Below, in pieces: positions 36,457 through 45,262 of a stretch of 64,000 nt of DNA (positions are counted from its first letter, which is position 1; each line of letters starts with the position of its first letter). The notes below the pieces were generated by a model. It was not told the DNA's origin and searched no databases. It worked only from the letters and a program-made list of their open reading frames with translations. Source of the DNA: Pseudomonadota bacterium (GTDB lineage: Bacteria > Pseudomonadota > Gammaproteobacteria > Burkholderiales > Rhodocyclaceae). A program made the translations under genes and the position numbers. The DNA lies in the NCBI GenBank assembly GCA_018241685.1, contig JAFEDJ010000048.1:1-64000 (forward strand), written 5' to 3'.

Positions 36457-37839
36457 ATGAACGCCATCACCCAAATGACCCCTACCGGCATCGGTTCCGA
36501 ATGGAGCCCCCAGTGGCTGCTCACCGCCGAGCAGAAGGCCCTGCAGGCCGACCTGATCGCCCTGTGCGAGACCACGCTGCGCCCCAACGCCATCGAGAGC
36601 GACAAGAAGTACATCTACCCGCGCAAGAACTTCGAGGCCCTGGCCGCCATGGGCCTGATGAGCCTGACCATCCCGAAGGAGCTCGGCGGCCGCGGTGAAA
36701 GCCACCTGTGCGCTGCAATGGTGGTCGAAACCATCGCCCGCTACGGCTGCCCCTCCACCGCCATGTGCTACACCATGCACCTGGGCGCCTGCGCCGCCGC
36801 GCTGCTGCGCCACCACGACAACGAGCGCCTGAAGGACATCCTGCGCCGGGTGGACAAGGACGTGCTGATCGGCACCCTGTCCTACTCCGACCCGGAAACC
36901 GGCTCCCACTTCTGGTACCCGATGTCGTCCCGCGCCGAGCGCACCGAGAACGGCTGGAAAGTCTTCAAGAAGGCCTCCTGGACCACCTCCGGCGGCTTTG
37001 CCGACTGGTACATCATCCAGACCACCTCGCCGGACTTCGGCGGCGACTACTCCAACCTGTCCTGCTTCCTGGTCACCAAGGACCAGATCCACGCCGACCC
37101 GGCCAACTGGGACGGCCTCGGCATGCGCGGCAACCAGTCCGGCCCGATCGCGGTGGACGGCGTCGAGATCGCCCCGGATGCGCTGGTCGGCCCGATCGGC
37201 GACGGCGCCAAGTCCAACGACGAAGTGGTCGACCCCTTCTTCCTGGTGTGCTCCTCGGCCTGCTGGAACGGCATCTGCCTGGCCGCGATGGACATCACCA
37301 AGAACCACACCACCCGCAAGGTGCACAACGACGTGGGCATGCGCGTGGCCGACTACCCGACCATCCAGGACTACGTCGGCGAGTGCCTGATCGACACCAA
37401 CGCCAGCCGCAGCTACGTGTACCTGGCCGCCAAGGCGCTGGACGAGCAGACCAACAACTGCGACTGGTCCGCCCACGCCACCATCGACCACCTGCCGCGC
37501 ACCGCGCTGCTCAACTGGCTGTGGCAGGTCAAGTTCTTCGCCTCCAAGAACGTCACCTTCGTGGTGGACAAGATGCTCCACGCCTGCGGCGGCACCGGCT
37601 ACAAGCCGGCCCTCGGCATCGAACGCCTGCTGCGCGACGGCAAGGCCGGCTGGGTGATGGGCCCCACCAACGAAGTGCTGCGCCAGTTCGTCGGCAAGGC
37701 CGCGCTGCTCGGCTTCGAGGTGCTGGACTACTGGAACCAGTCGGTGAACCAGCGCGTCCTCAACAATGAGCTCAAGAAGATGAGCAAGGAAGAGAAAGCC
37801 GCCTTCGCCAGCAAGCTCCTCGCCGAGGCGCAAGCTTAA
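36457..37839 (+). CDS. Acyl-CoA-dehydrogenase-fold flavoprotein, probable monooxygenase component
   Basis: A 460-residue protein with the acyl-CoA dehydrogenase fold: PKELGGRG near residue 75, GTLSYSDPETGSH, KKASWTTSGGFADWYI, and a C-terminal MGPTNEVLRQFVG. Aligned by eye with the usual YEGTSEIQR motif, the catalytic glutamate is missing (Gly or Met stands there). Fold members lacking this base include flavin-dependent monooxygenases such as DszC. A flavin reductase gene follows 20 bp downstream, which supports a two-component monooxygenase. AAAGGAAAC precedes the ATG at 36457. Substrate is unknown. Confidence 0.75.
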   Translation: MNAITQMTPTGIGSEWSPQWLLTAEQKALQADLIALCETTLRPNAIESDKKYIYPRKNFEALAAMGLMSLTIPKELGGRGESHLCAAMVVETIARYGCPSTAMCYTMHLGACAAALLRHHDNERLKDILRRVDKDVLIGTLSYSDPETGSHFWYPMSSRAERTENGWKVFKKASWTTSGGFADWYIIQTTSPDFGGDYSNLSCFLVTKDQIHADPANWDGLGMRGNQSGPIAVDGVEIAPDALVGPIGDGAKSNDEVVDPFFLVCSSACWNGICLAAMDITKNHTTRKVHNDVGMRVADYPTIQDYVGECLIDTNASRSYVYLAAKALDEQTNNCDWSAHATIDHLPRTALLNWLWQVKFFASKNVTFVVDKMLHACGGTGYKPALGIERLLRDGKAGWVMGPTNEVLRQFVGKAALLGFEVLDYWNQSVNQRVLNNELKKMSKEEKAAFASKLLAEAQA

Positions 37840-37859
37840 GTCCAGGGAGCCACGCCGCC

Positions 37860-38390
37860 ATGCAAGCCACCGCCAGCCAGCCCATCGCCGCCCACCGGGC
37901 GCCCTTCGACGGGCGTTTGTTCCGCCGCGTCCTCGGCCTCTTCCCCACCGGCGTCACCATCGTCACCACCTGGGACGATGAGGGCCGGCCGGTGGGGGCC
38001 ACCGTCAGCTCCTTCAACTCCGTGTCCCTCGACCCGCCACTGGTGCTCTTCAGCCTGGCCAAGAACATGGCCTGCTGCGAAGCCTTCGCCGCCGGCGGAC
38101 CGCTGGCCATCCACGTGCTCGGAGACGAGCAGGAATCCCTGTCCAACCGCTTCGCGCGGGGTGGCGGCGACAAGTGGGTGGATCTGGTCTACGGCGCGGG
38201 CGAGCATGGCGCACCGCTGATCGACGGGGCGCTGGCCACCTTCGAATGCCGGCCCTTCGCCCAGTATCCGGGCGGTGACCACACCATCTTCGTCGCCGAG
38301 GTCCATCAACTGCGCTGCCGCGACGGCGAGCCGCTGGTCTTCGCCGGCGGCAGCTACCGGCGCCTGGCCGAGCGGGAGGTGTGCGCATGA
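37860..38390 (+). CDS. Flavin reductase (HpaC/RutF-like)
   Basis: A 176-residue flavin reductase-like protein that would supply reduced FMN or FAD to a partner oxygenase. Typical segments are LFPTGVTIVTTWDDEGRPVG, the ATVSSFNSVSLDPPLVLFSL flavin-binding stretch and GDHTIFVAEV. AGGGAG lies about 10 bp before the ATG at 37860. It follows the dehydrogenase-fold gene and overlaps the DUF1989-GcvT gene by 4 bp, so all three are tightly co-translated. Confidence 0.88.
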   Translation: MQATASQPIAAHRAPFDGRLFRRVLGLFPTGVTIVTTWDDEGRPVGATVSSFNSVSLDPPLVLFSLAKNMACCEAFAAGGPLAIHVLGDEQESLSNRFARGGGDKWVDLVYGAGEHGAPLIDGALATFECRPFAQYPGGDHTIFVAEVHQLRCRDGEPLVFAGGSYRRLAEREVCA

Positions 38391-40291
38391 ACGACGTCGT
38401 CCCGCCCGCGGACGTGGCGCAGGAAGGCGACCCCTTCCTGCTCGCCGCCGAGGCCGCACCGCGCCTGGCCCAGGCCTTTCCCGAACCGCTGGCGGTGATC
38501 CGCGTCGCCGCCGCCAGCGCCCGCGCCTTCGAAGTGAAGGCCGGACAGTACATCCAGGTCATCGACGTGGATGGGCGCCAGTGCTCCGACCTCCTCGCCT
38601 TCGACGCCGCAGCGCTGGCCGCCGGCGAGGAATGGGGCCTCGACCCGACGGTGACGCGCACCCTGGCCGGCGCCGCCTATCCCCAGCCCGGCCTGCACGC
38701 CAAGTACTTCGACGCCCGCATGCAGCCGCTGCTCGAGACCGTGCAGGACACTGTCGGCCGCCACGACGCCTTTGCGCTGGCGTGCACCGCCAAGTACTAC
38801 GAGGACGCCGGCTTTCCCGGCCACGCCAACTGCAGCGACAACTTCAACGCCGCGCTGGCCGGCTTCGGCATCCGCCCGCGCGCCGGCTGGCCGGCCATCA
38901 ACTTCTTCTACAACACCTTCATTCAGCCCTGCGGCAGCCTCGGCTTCGCCGAACCGTGGTCCAAGGCCGGCGACTACGTGCTGCTCAGGGCACTGAAGGA
39001 CCTGGTGGTGGCAGTGTCGTCCTGCGCCGACGACATCGACCCCGCCAACGCCTGGCAGCCCACCGACATCGAGGCGCGGCTCTACGACGCCGCCCATTCC
39101 TTCCCCCGCGCGATGGCCCACCGCATGACACCCGACTCCCCCGTCCGCCTGACCCGGCCGACCGCCTTCGCGCCGGCAACCGAAACCCTCACCCGCGACT
39201 TCATCGACTACAAGGGCTACTGGCTGCCGCGCAGCTTCGTCGGCCACGGCACGCTGGCCGAATACTGGGCCTGCCGCGAGAAAGTGGCGGTCATGGACCT
39301 GTCGGCGCTGCGCAAGTTCGACGTCACCGGCCCCGACGCCGAAGCCCTGCTGCAGAAGGTACAGACCCGCGACATGCGCAAGCTGGCCGTCGGCCAGGTG
39401 GTCTACACTGCCGTCTGCCACGCCCACGGCGGCATGATGGACGACGGCACGGTGTTCCGCCTCGGCCGCGACGTATTCCGCTTCGTCTGCGGCGAAGACA
39501 CCACCGGCCTGTGGCTGCAGGAACAGGCCTTCGCCGCCGGCTTCAACGTGCATATCCGCGAAGCCACCGACGCCCTGCACAACCTCGCCGTACAAGGCCC
39601 GCGCAGCCGCGAGCTGCTCAGGAAGATCCTGTGGACCGGCCCGCTGCAGCCGACGCCGGACGAACTCGGCTGGTTCCGCTTTGCCGCCGCCCGCCTAGGC
39701 GGCCCCACCGGCATCCCGCTGGTCGTGTCGCGCACCGGCTACACCGGCGAACTCGGCTACGAGCTGTGGTGCGCCCCCAAGGACGGCCCCGCCGTGTGGA
39801 ACGCGGTGATGGGAGCCGGCGCCCCGCTGGGCATCGTGCCACTCGGCTTCGACGCCCTCGACATGCTGCGCATCGAAGCCGGCCTCGCCTTCGCCGGCCA
39901 CGAATTCTGCGACCAGACCGACCCCTTCGAAGCCGGTATCGGCTTCACCGTCGCCCTCTCAAAGCCGGACGACTTCATCGGCAAAGCTGCCCTGGAGGAA
40001 CGCAAGGCCCACCCGCGCCGCAAACTGGTCGGCCTCGCCATCGCCAGCAACGAAGCCGCCAGCCACGGCGACGGCCTCTACGTCGGCCGTGCCAAGGTCG
40101 GTGAAATCACCAGCACCACCCGCTCGCCGATCCTCGACACGCAGATCGCGCTGGCTCGCGTGGATGTCGCCTACTCGGCACTCGACACCGAACTGCAGGT
40201 CGGCCAACTGGATGGACACCGCAAACGACTGGACGCGAAAGTGGTAGCGTTTCCGCACTACGACCCGACCAAATCGCGGGTCAGGGCTTGA
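38387..40291 (+). CDS. DUF1989-GcvT fusion; HODM gamma-type folate subunit
   Basis: A 634-residue cytosolic fusion. Residues about 35-250 are a DUF1989 (urea carboxylase-associated) domain, with VKAGQYIQVIDVDGRQCSDL and CSDNFNAAL. Residues about 265-630 resemble the aminomethyltransferase GcvT, which binds tetrahydrofolate; the conserved acid is in GGMMDDGTV (about residue 350), and YTGELGYEL and LRIEAGLAF are also present. In N-demethylases such a subunit captures the formaldehyde-level carbon on folate. DUF1989 relatives include carboxyguanidine deiminase subunits, so a C-N hydrolytic role is possible. GGGAGG before the ATG at 38387 is preferred to a GTG at 38381. Last gene of the operon. 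Confidence 0.85.
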   Translation: MNDVVPPADVAQEGDPFLLAAEAAPRLAQAFPEPLAVIRVAAASARAFEVKAGQYIQVIDVDGRQCSDLLAFDAAALAAGEEWGLDPTVTRTLAGAAYPQPGLHAKYFDARMQPLLETVQDTVGRHDAFALACTAKYYEDAGFPGHANCSDNFNAALAGFGIRPRAGWPAINFFYNTFIQPCGSLGFAEPWSKAGDYVLLRALKDLVVAVSSCADDIDPANAWQPTDIEARLYDAAHSFPRAMAHRMTPDSPVRLTRPTAFAPATETLTRDFIDYKGYWLPRSFVGHGTLAEYWACREKVAVMDLSALRKFDVTGPDAEALLQKVQTRDMRKLAVGQVVYTAVCHAHGGMMDDGTVFRLGRDVFRFVCGEDTTGLWLQEQAFAAGFNVHIREATDALHNLAVQGPRSRELLRKILWTGPLQPTPDELGWFRFAAARLGGPTGIPLVVSRTGYTGELGYELWCAPKDGPAVWNAVMGAGAPLGIVPLGFDALDMLRIEAGLAFAGHEFCDQTDPFEAGIGFTVALSKPDDFIGKAALEERKAHPRRKLVGLAIASNEAASHGDGLYVGRAKVGEITSTTRSPILDTQIALARVDVAYSALDTELQVGQLDGHRKRLDAKVVAFPHYDPTKSRVRA

Positions 40292-40333
40292 TAAGGCGCG
40301 CCGCGCGGCACGCCTCGCGCAGCGCAACCAAGC

Positions 40334-41173
40334 TCAAAAATCGCAATAGCTTTCCTTGAGATCGCATACGTCCTGCTCCGAGATGCCAAGGTGGGCCATC
40401 ACAACGGATTTGCCGCGGCTCCAGTTGGTGTCATCGGTGAGGTAGCGCTGGCTGTGTGCGATGTGTTCGGCGAGCGTCGCGAAGGACACCAGGGTGCGCG
40501 CTTGCGCGGCGGTGTTGTCGGCATCGTCGTCGAAGATCGACAGATCGTGGTGCAGCAGCGTGGCCTTGCTGATCGCCTCGGGCAGCCCCCAGGTGCGCGT
40601 CAGAAAGTAGCCGACCGCGGAGTGGTTGGTCGCGTGGTGTTCTTCTTCGACACTGGTGAAACTCTGGTCGTAGGCCGCATTGGCAACCTCCAGGGTCTCG
40701 GTGTAACTGGGAAAGCGCTTCATCAGCACCGCGATGCCGCAATCGTGGAACAGACCGAAGGAATAAGCCATCTCGGTCGGTACGCCCTTGAACTCGCGGC
40801 TCAGGTTCGCACACAAGCTTGCAACCCGCGCGGCAGAGTCCCAGAAGCGCTCGAGGTACAGGCTGCTGCCACCGGAGAGCGTGGCACGCAGCATGACCCC
40901 GGCCGTCAATGCGGAAAGCGCCCGCATACCCAATACCGACACGGCCTGGGAAATGCTGCCGACGTGGCGTGACAGGCCCAGGGCGGGAGAATTGGCGACC
41001 TTCAGCACCGACGCCGCCAGCGCAACGTCGGTGCCCACGATTTGTGCGATGCGCCCCAACGAGCCGTTCGGGGAGGCAATTTCGTGCTGTAGCGAGATCA
41101 GGACTGCGGGACAGGGCGGGATGTCGATACCGCGCAGAAGACGGTCGAGCGTGGCGTGGTCAGGTGACTCCAT
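40334..41173 (-). CDS. HDOD-domain signalling protein
   Basis: A 279-residue protein made almost wholly of an HDOD domain, the catalytically dead relative of HD hydrolases found in bacterial signalling. Typical segments are PPCPAVLISLQHEIASPNGS, the VLKVANSPALG block, and GLFHDCGIAVLMKRFP. Unlike true HD-GYP proteins, it lacks a GYP motif and most metal ligands. HDOD proteins often regulate kinases or cell motility; no partner is seen here. It is convergent with the DUF1989-GcvT gene. Confidence 0.88.
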   Translation of the reverse strand: MESPDHATLDRLLRGIDIPPCPAVLISLQHEIASPNGSLGRIAQIVGTDVALAASVLKVANSPALGLSRHVGSISQAVSVLGMRALSALTAGVMLRATLSGGSSLYLERFWDSAARVASLCANLSREFKGVPTEMAYSFGLFHDCGIAVLMKRFPSYTETLEVANAAYDQSFTSVEEEHHATNHSAVGYFLTRTWGLPEAISKATLLHHDLSIFDDDADNTAAQARTLVSFATLAEHIAHSQRYLTDDTNWSRGKSVVMAHLGISEQDVCDLKESYCDF

Positions 41174-41366
41174 GGCAACGCGGAACCTGGAAGAAAAATG
41201 GCGATTTTAACAAATTTACCATTTTTACAAAATAAAACTCGACATCGAAGGATGTCCAGCTGCACGGCCCCTGTCGCCACCATACCCGCCACACCTTGCT
41301 GGACTTGCGCCACCTCATCGGCAGCCAGCACCCGGCAACCGCTTTGGCGCGAGGTGGCGCAATGAC

Positions 41367-42158
41367 TCAGCTGGCAGCCAGCGCGGCGCCGATCGCCGTA
41401 GCCGACTCCTTGAGGTCGGCGAGATGAGCCTGGACCAGCTTTGCGCGGAGCTGGAACTTGCGCGGCCACAGCAGGCTGATGCATGCGATCACGTCGTCAC
41501 CGTGAAAAATGGGGACGGCGATGGCGTCGAGCTGGTCGTCACGCAAGCTCTTGTCCAGGTTTGATCCGCCGAACAGTGGATCACGGGCGCCGTAGCCCTG
41601 CGCGCGGGTTTCGGCGAGCATCGTGTCCAGCTCCCGTTCCAGCACCTGACGACTGCGGGGATTGGCCGGCGGGTCAGCACGCGCGCGGGCAATCTCGGCC
41701 TCGCGTTGTTCGTCACGACAAAAGGCAAGATAAGCGCGGCTGGGAGCCGCCAGAAACATGTCGACCTTATAGCCCAGCTCGTATTCCGCGATGCCGAGCC
41801 CGGCGTAGCGGCGTGAGGTTTCGACCAGCTCCAGATAGCCCTCCCGCGGGACCGTCAGGTCGGACGGCCAGATGACCTTCTTCTGCAACTGGACGAGAAA
41901 CGGCGCGGCGATCTCGGCGAGCTGCAGGGTCCGCTCGTCCAGTTGCCGGCGCGCGGCAATCGAGATCGTGCGGCGATAACATCCATCGCCCATCGCGCGC
42001 CAGATGAAGCGGTTCTTCCGGAGGGTTTCGAGGATACGCAGCAGCGTCGCCTTGGGAATGGCCGTTTTCTCGTGCAGTTCGGCAAGGGACTGCCCGCGCA
42101 GCTCATCCAGTTCCTGAAGTACAAGCAGCCCGCGTTCCAGCGTGTTGATGGTCTTCAT
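41367..42158 (-). CDS. IclR-family transcriptional regulator
   Basis: A 263-residue DNA-binding regulator. The N-terminal winged helix-turn-helix (about 1-65; TLERGLLVLQELDELRG, AIPKATLLRILETLRK) is followed by the IclR effector domain (about 80-260; LTVPREGYLELVETSRR). The ATG at 42158 (MKTINT) is preferred to an upstream TTG at 42179. It is divergent from the BASS-type transporter gene, with a perfect palindrome between them. IclR members often respond to aromatic, steroid or carboxylic effectors; the transporter, porin and sulfatase genes next door are its likely targets. Confidence 0.9.
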   Translation of the reverse strand: MKTINTLERGLLVLQELDELRGQSLAELHEKTAIPKATLLRILETLRKNRFIWRAMGDGCYRRTISIAARRQLDERTLQLAEIAAPFLVQLQKKVIWPSDLTVPREGYLELVETSRRYAGLGIAEYELGYKVDMFLAAPSRAYLAFCRDEQREAEIARARADPPANPRSRQVLERELDTMLAETRAQGYGARDPLFGGSNLDKSLRDDQLDAIAVPIFHGDDVIACISLLWPRKFQLRAKLVQAHLADLKESATAIGAALAAS

Positions 42159-42178
42159 CACCGTCGGCCCGTTTGACA

Positions 42179-42190
42179 AATCTCGAGATT
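42179..42190. promoter_or_regulatory. Perfect palindrome, candidate IclR operator
   Basis: AATCTCGAGATT is a perfect 12-bp palindrome, 21 bp before the IclR start codon and 43 bp before the divergent transporter gene. Its position suits both autoregulation and control of the transporter. Confidence 0.55.
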
Positions 42191-42232
42191 AAATCAGAAA
42201 ATTGATCGACCCGGCCTCAGGAAGTCACGCCC

Positions 42233-43096
42233 ATGCACGCCGATCTCCAAGCACTTCTGGTGGCCTGCGTCGTCACGATGATGCTCTGCGTCGGACTGGA
42301 TTTCCCGCTGGCCTCCTGGCGATCCCTGCTCAGAAACCCCTTGCCGCTGTGGGTCGGGTTGGCAGCCCAGAATCTTGTCGTGCCCCTGGTGGGATTTACG
42401 GTCGCCCTGCTGTTTCGCGATCAGAGCGAAATAGCACTGGGCATTGTTTTGATTGTAGCTGCCCCCGGTGGGCCAATCGCGAATGCAATGGTGCATTTTG
42501 CCGGTGCGCGCATCGACATATCCGTATCGCTGACGGTGATCAATGCGCTTGTCAGCCTGGTCACCGTTCCCTTGATCGCCAGCGCGGGTTTTGCGCTGCT
42601 GGCCGAAGAGAATGCAGCTATCCGCTTGCCTGTTGCGGAGACACTGACCCATATCGCCTTCATCATCGTGATGCCGATTGTCAGCGGCTTCGCCATTCAG
42701 CGTATTGCGGGCCGATCTGTTGCGCGGATCAGCCGATTTGCGCGGGCCGGCACTGGCGTCATGATGACGCTCATTCTCGCCATCGTCTGTATTGCAAACG
42801 CTCAGGTATTGATCAGCCATTTCAATGAGATGGTCCCGGCGGCTCTGACACTTTGTCTGGCCATGCTGGCCTGCGCTCACCTGTTTTCGCGTTTCAGCCG
42901 CCTCGACGCCGACACGCGCTTCGCAATCGCCAACGAGTCCAGCGTGCACAACGTACCGCTGGCCTTGATCATGGCCGAAGAGATCATCCATCGCCCCGAA
43001 CTGGCCGCAATCATCGCCGTTTACGCGCAATCGATCGGTCTCCTGACGCTCGTCTGGGCGCTCATCCATCGGCGTCGGCTCGCACCCGCGAAATAA
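42233..43096 (+). CDS. BASS-family (bile acid:sodium symporter-like) transporter
   Basis: A 287-residue inner-membrane protein with about nine to ten hydrophobic helices, the usual BASS size. Visible features are the paired conserved helices MMLCVGLDFP and the GIVLIVAAPGGPIANAMVHFAG crossover region, whose Pro-Gly-Gly motif marks this fold. Substrates of the family range from bile acids to sulfonates and organic acids. AGGAAG precedes the ATG at 42233. Base composition is visibly less G+C-rich than in the neighbouring N-demethylase operon. It is divergent from iclR and followed by the DUF1302 gene after 320 bp. Confidence 0.8.
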   Translation: MHADLQALLVACVVTMMLCVGLDFPLASWRSLLRNPLPLWVGLAAQNLVVPLVGFTVALLFRDQSEIALGIVLIVAAPGGPIANAMVHFAGARIDISVSLTVINALVSLVTVPLIASAGFALLAEENAAIRLPVAETLTHIAFIIVMPIVSGFAIQRIAGRSVARISRFARAGTGVMMTLILAIVCIANAQVLISHFNEMVPAALTLCLAMLACAHLFSRFSRLDADTRFAIANESSVHNVPLALIMAEEIIHRPELAAIIAVYAQSIGLLTLVWALIHRRRLAPAK

Positions 43097-43225
43097 CCGG
43101 CCCCCCCTCGCATGTAACCTGGCTGTAGCAAAAAGCCCCAGCGCGCACAAGTCCAGAACCACGTGCATCGGCACATGGTTTCACCTGGTGACACGAACGC
43201 GCTTGTCGATTGTGCAAGCGACGCA

Positions 43226-43283
43226 TCACTGAAAAACTGAATTCCACGAAAAGCCGAGCCGACCGGGCCGGACCTTTCAGTGA
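43226..43283. repeat. Long-range inverted repeat in the BASS/DUF1302 gap
   Basis: The 320-bp gap from 43097 to 43416 contains arms TCACTGAAA (43226-43234) and TTTCAGTGA (43275-43283), perfect over 9 bp with 40 bp between. There is no T-run. It may be part of a leader or a binding site. The rest of the gap shows a good GAGGAG ribosome-binding site near 43403 and no clear promoter. Confidence 0.4.
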
Positions 43284-43416
43284 CACAGGCTGAATAAAAA
43301 TAGCTTCGTGGTCTCCACGTGGCAGAGGGGTATCTCACCGTAGAAAGGCGATATCCCCGCTGCGGCAGGTGATCGACCCATACAGCCAAAAAACACAATA
43401 ACGAGGAGACAATTAG

Positions 43417-45240
43417 TTGAAGATCAAGCTGCCATGCGGGCGCCACGCCCTCAGGCCGGCGGATTTCATTCGCCTGGCCATTCCCTGCGGACTCGCGCTG
43501 AACCATGCCTATGCGGCGACGGACTTCGAGCTTGCCGGCGCGACCGGCAGTTTCAAGGCCGACGTGACGCTGGGCACGCAATTCAGGACTTCTTCCCCCA
43601 GCGCCGAACTCCTCAATGGCAACAATGCCGCAACCGTCGGCCGCAGCGGAAACCCCAGCGGTGCGACGGGACGCAATAACGACGACGGCAACCTGAATTA
43701 CAAGCGTGGCGACCAGACCTCCACGGTCGCAAAAGTCCTTCTGGAATCGTCCCTGAAGGGCGACGTGTTCGAAGGGGTCGTCAAGGCCAAAGCCTGGTAC
43801 GACTACCAGTTGAGCGACGGCGGCGTTCCCTACGGCAATTCGATCAATGGATACACGGCGGGCGAAGCGCTGGGCCAGCACGGCGCGAGTTCGCTGGCGC
43901 GGGCGTCGGGAATCAGCCTGCTCGACGCCTATGTGAAGGCCAAGATGCGGCTCGGCGCCGTGGCCTCGGACGTGTCCGTCGGCAATCAGGTATTGAGCGG
44001 ATGGGGCGAGAGATTCGCCTTCGGTGGCGGCCTCTCCGCCCTCCAGCCGCGGGATTTCGCGGCGGCGGCCAGGCCGGGCGCCTTGCCCGGCGAAATCTTC
44101 CGTCCTTTCCCGATGATTGCGCTGAAGGCGGCATCGGCGGATCTGGGCAGCGTGGAAGCCTTTTACCAGTTGGGACGGGCCGAGAATGCGCTGCCCCTGT
44201 GCGGCACGTTCGCCAGCCCTGCCGACTTTCAGGCAGATGGCTGCAACAAGGTCTATGTCGGGCCGGGTTCGGATGCATCACGCGATCTCATCGGCCAGTA
44301 TTTGACCCGCCCCGGCAATCTCCACGCCAGCGACCACGGTCAATACGGCTTGGCTTATCGCTTCACGCTGGAGCCGATCAAGACCCAGTTTTCATTGCAT
44401 TACGCCAATTACGCTTCGCGCATGGGCCTGATCGGGGTCACCAAGAGCACGAACCCGACCAACCCGCTGATCAATGGCGATCCACTCGGCTCGAACGTCA
44501 GCTATTTCCTGGAATATCCGGAGGATATCAGAGTCTTTGGCCTGGGCTTCAACAGCCAGATCGGCAAGACGAAGATCTCGGGTGAATTGACTTATCGCCC
44601 CAACCAGCCCGTTTCCCTGAACGGCCCCGACATCCTGAATGCCTTTGCCAGCTACAGCGCCGCAACTCCGCTGCGTTCCGCTGCGCAGAATGCGCCGCTG
44701 GGACAGCCTTTCCACGGCTTCGACCGTTTCAAGGTCAGCCAATTGCAGCTGGCTGCCACGCGCGCCTTCGACAATGTGATCGGCGCGCAGGAATTCACGC
44801 TTTACGGCGAAGTCGGCATCCGGCATGTGGATGGCCTGCCCGACGTCAATGAAACGCGTTATGGCCGAGCCACGGTATTCGGAATCGGACCTATTGGAGG
44901 CGTCTGCCAGGGTGGCTCGACGAAGGGATCGGCGCAATGCAGCACCGACGGCTTTGCGTCGAGCACCATGTGGGGCTACCGCTTGCGCGGGAGCGCGCGT
45001 TACGCCGGCGCCATTCTTGGCGCCGATCTGGTGCCGACGCTTTCATTCGGACAGGACGTCAAGGGCTGGTCCGACGAAGGCGTATTCAATCAGGGCCGCA
45101 AGATCATGAACCTGTCGGTGCGCGCCATCATGAACAAGAAATACTGGGTGGATGTAACGGCACAGTCGGCATGGGGCGGCACGTATGACCCGATGCGCGA
45201 TCGCGATTTCGTGAATCTGTCCATCGGTGCAAGTTTCTAA
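43417..45240 (+). CDS. DUF1302-family outer-membrane protein
   Basis: A 607-residue large barrel-type protein of the DUF1302 family. It opens with a signal peptide (about residues 1-35, ending HAYAA) and the phrases GSFKADVTLGTQFRTSSP and DDGNLNYKRGDQTSTVAKVLLE, which mark the family. The chain ends SIGASF, with the terminal Phe expected of barrels. The start is TTG: GAGGAG at 43403-43408 is 8 bp from the TTG at 43417 and no ATG is suitably placed. DUF1302 proteins are often encoded with uptake or degradation genes for hydrophobic compounds. It is followed by the arylsulfatase gene 22 bp downstream. Confidence 0.85.
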   Translation: MKIKLPCGRHALRPADFIRLAIPCGLALNHAYAATDFELAGATGSFKADVTLGTQFRTSSPSAELLNGNNAATVGRSGNPSGATGRNNDDGNLNYKRGDQTSTVAKVLLESSLKGDVFEGVVKAKAWYDYQLSDGGVPYGNSINGYTAGEALGQHGASSLARASGISLLDAYVKAKMRLGAVASDVSVGNQVLSGWGERFAFGGGLSALQPRDFAAAARPGALPGEIFRPFPMIALKAASADLGSVEAFYQLGRAENALPLCGTFASPADFQADGCNKVYVGPGSDASRDLIGQYLTRPGNLHASDHGQYGLAYRFTLEPIKTQFSLHYANYASRMGLIGVTKSTNPTNPLINGDPLGSNVSYFLEYPEDIRVFGLGFNSQIGKTKISGELTYRPNQPVSLNGPDILNAFASYSAATPLRSAAQNAPLGQPFHGFDRFKVSQLQLAATRAFDNVIGAQEFTLYGEVGIRHVDGLPDVNETRYGRATVFGIGPIGGVCQGGSTKGSAQCSTDGFASSTMWGYRLRGSARYAGAILGADLVPTLSFGQDVKGWSDEGVFNQGRKIMNLSVRAIMNKKYWVDVTAQSAWGGTYDPMRDRDFVNLSIGASF

Positions 45241-45262
45241 CAATCAAAAGGAGACACAGTTC

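Noticed and set aside
43097..43416. Sigma-54 promoter before the DUF1302 gene
   Set aside because: No GG-N10-GC element with proper flanks was found; TGGCTG and TGGCAG lack the TTGC partner.
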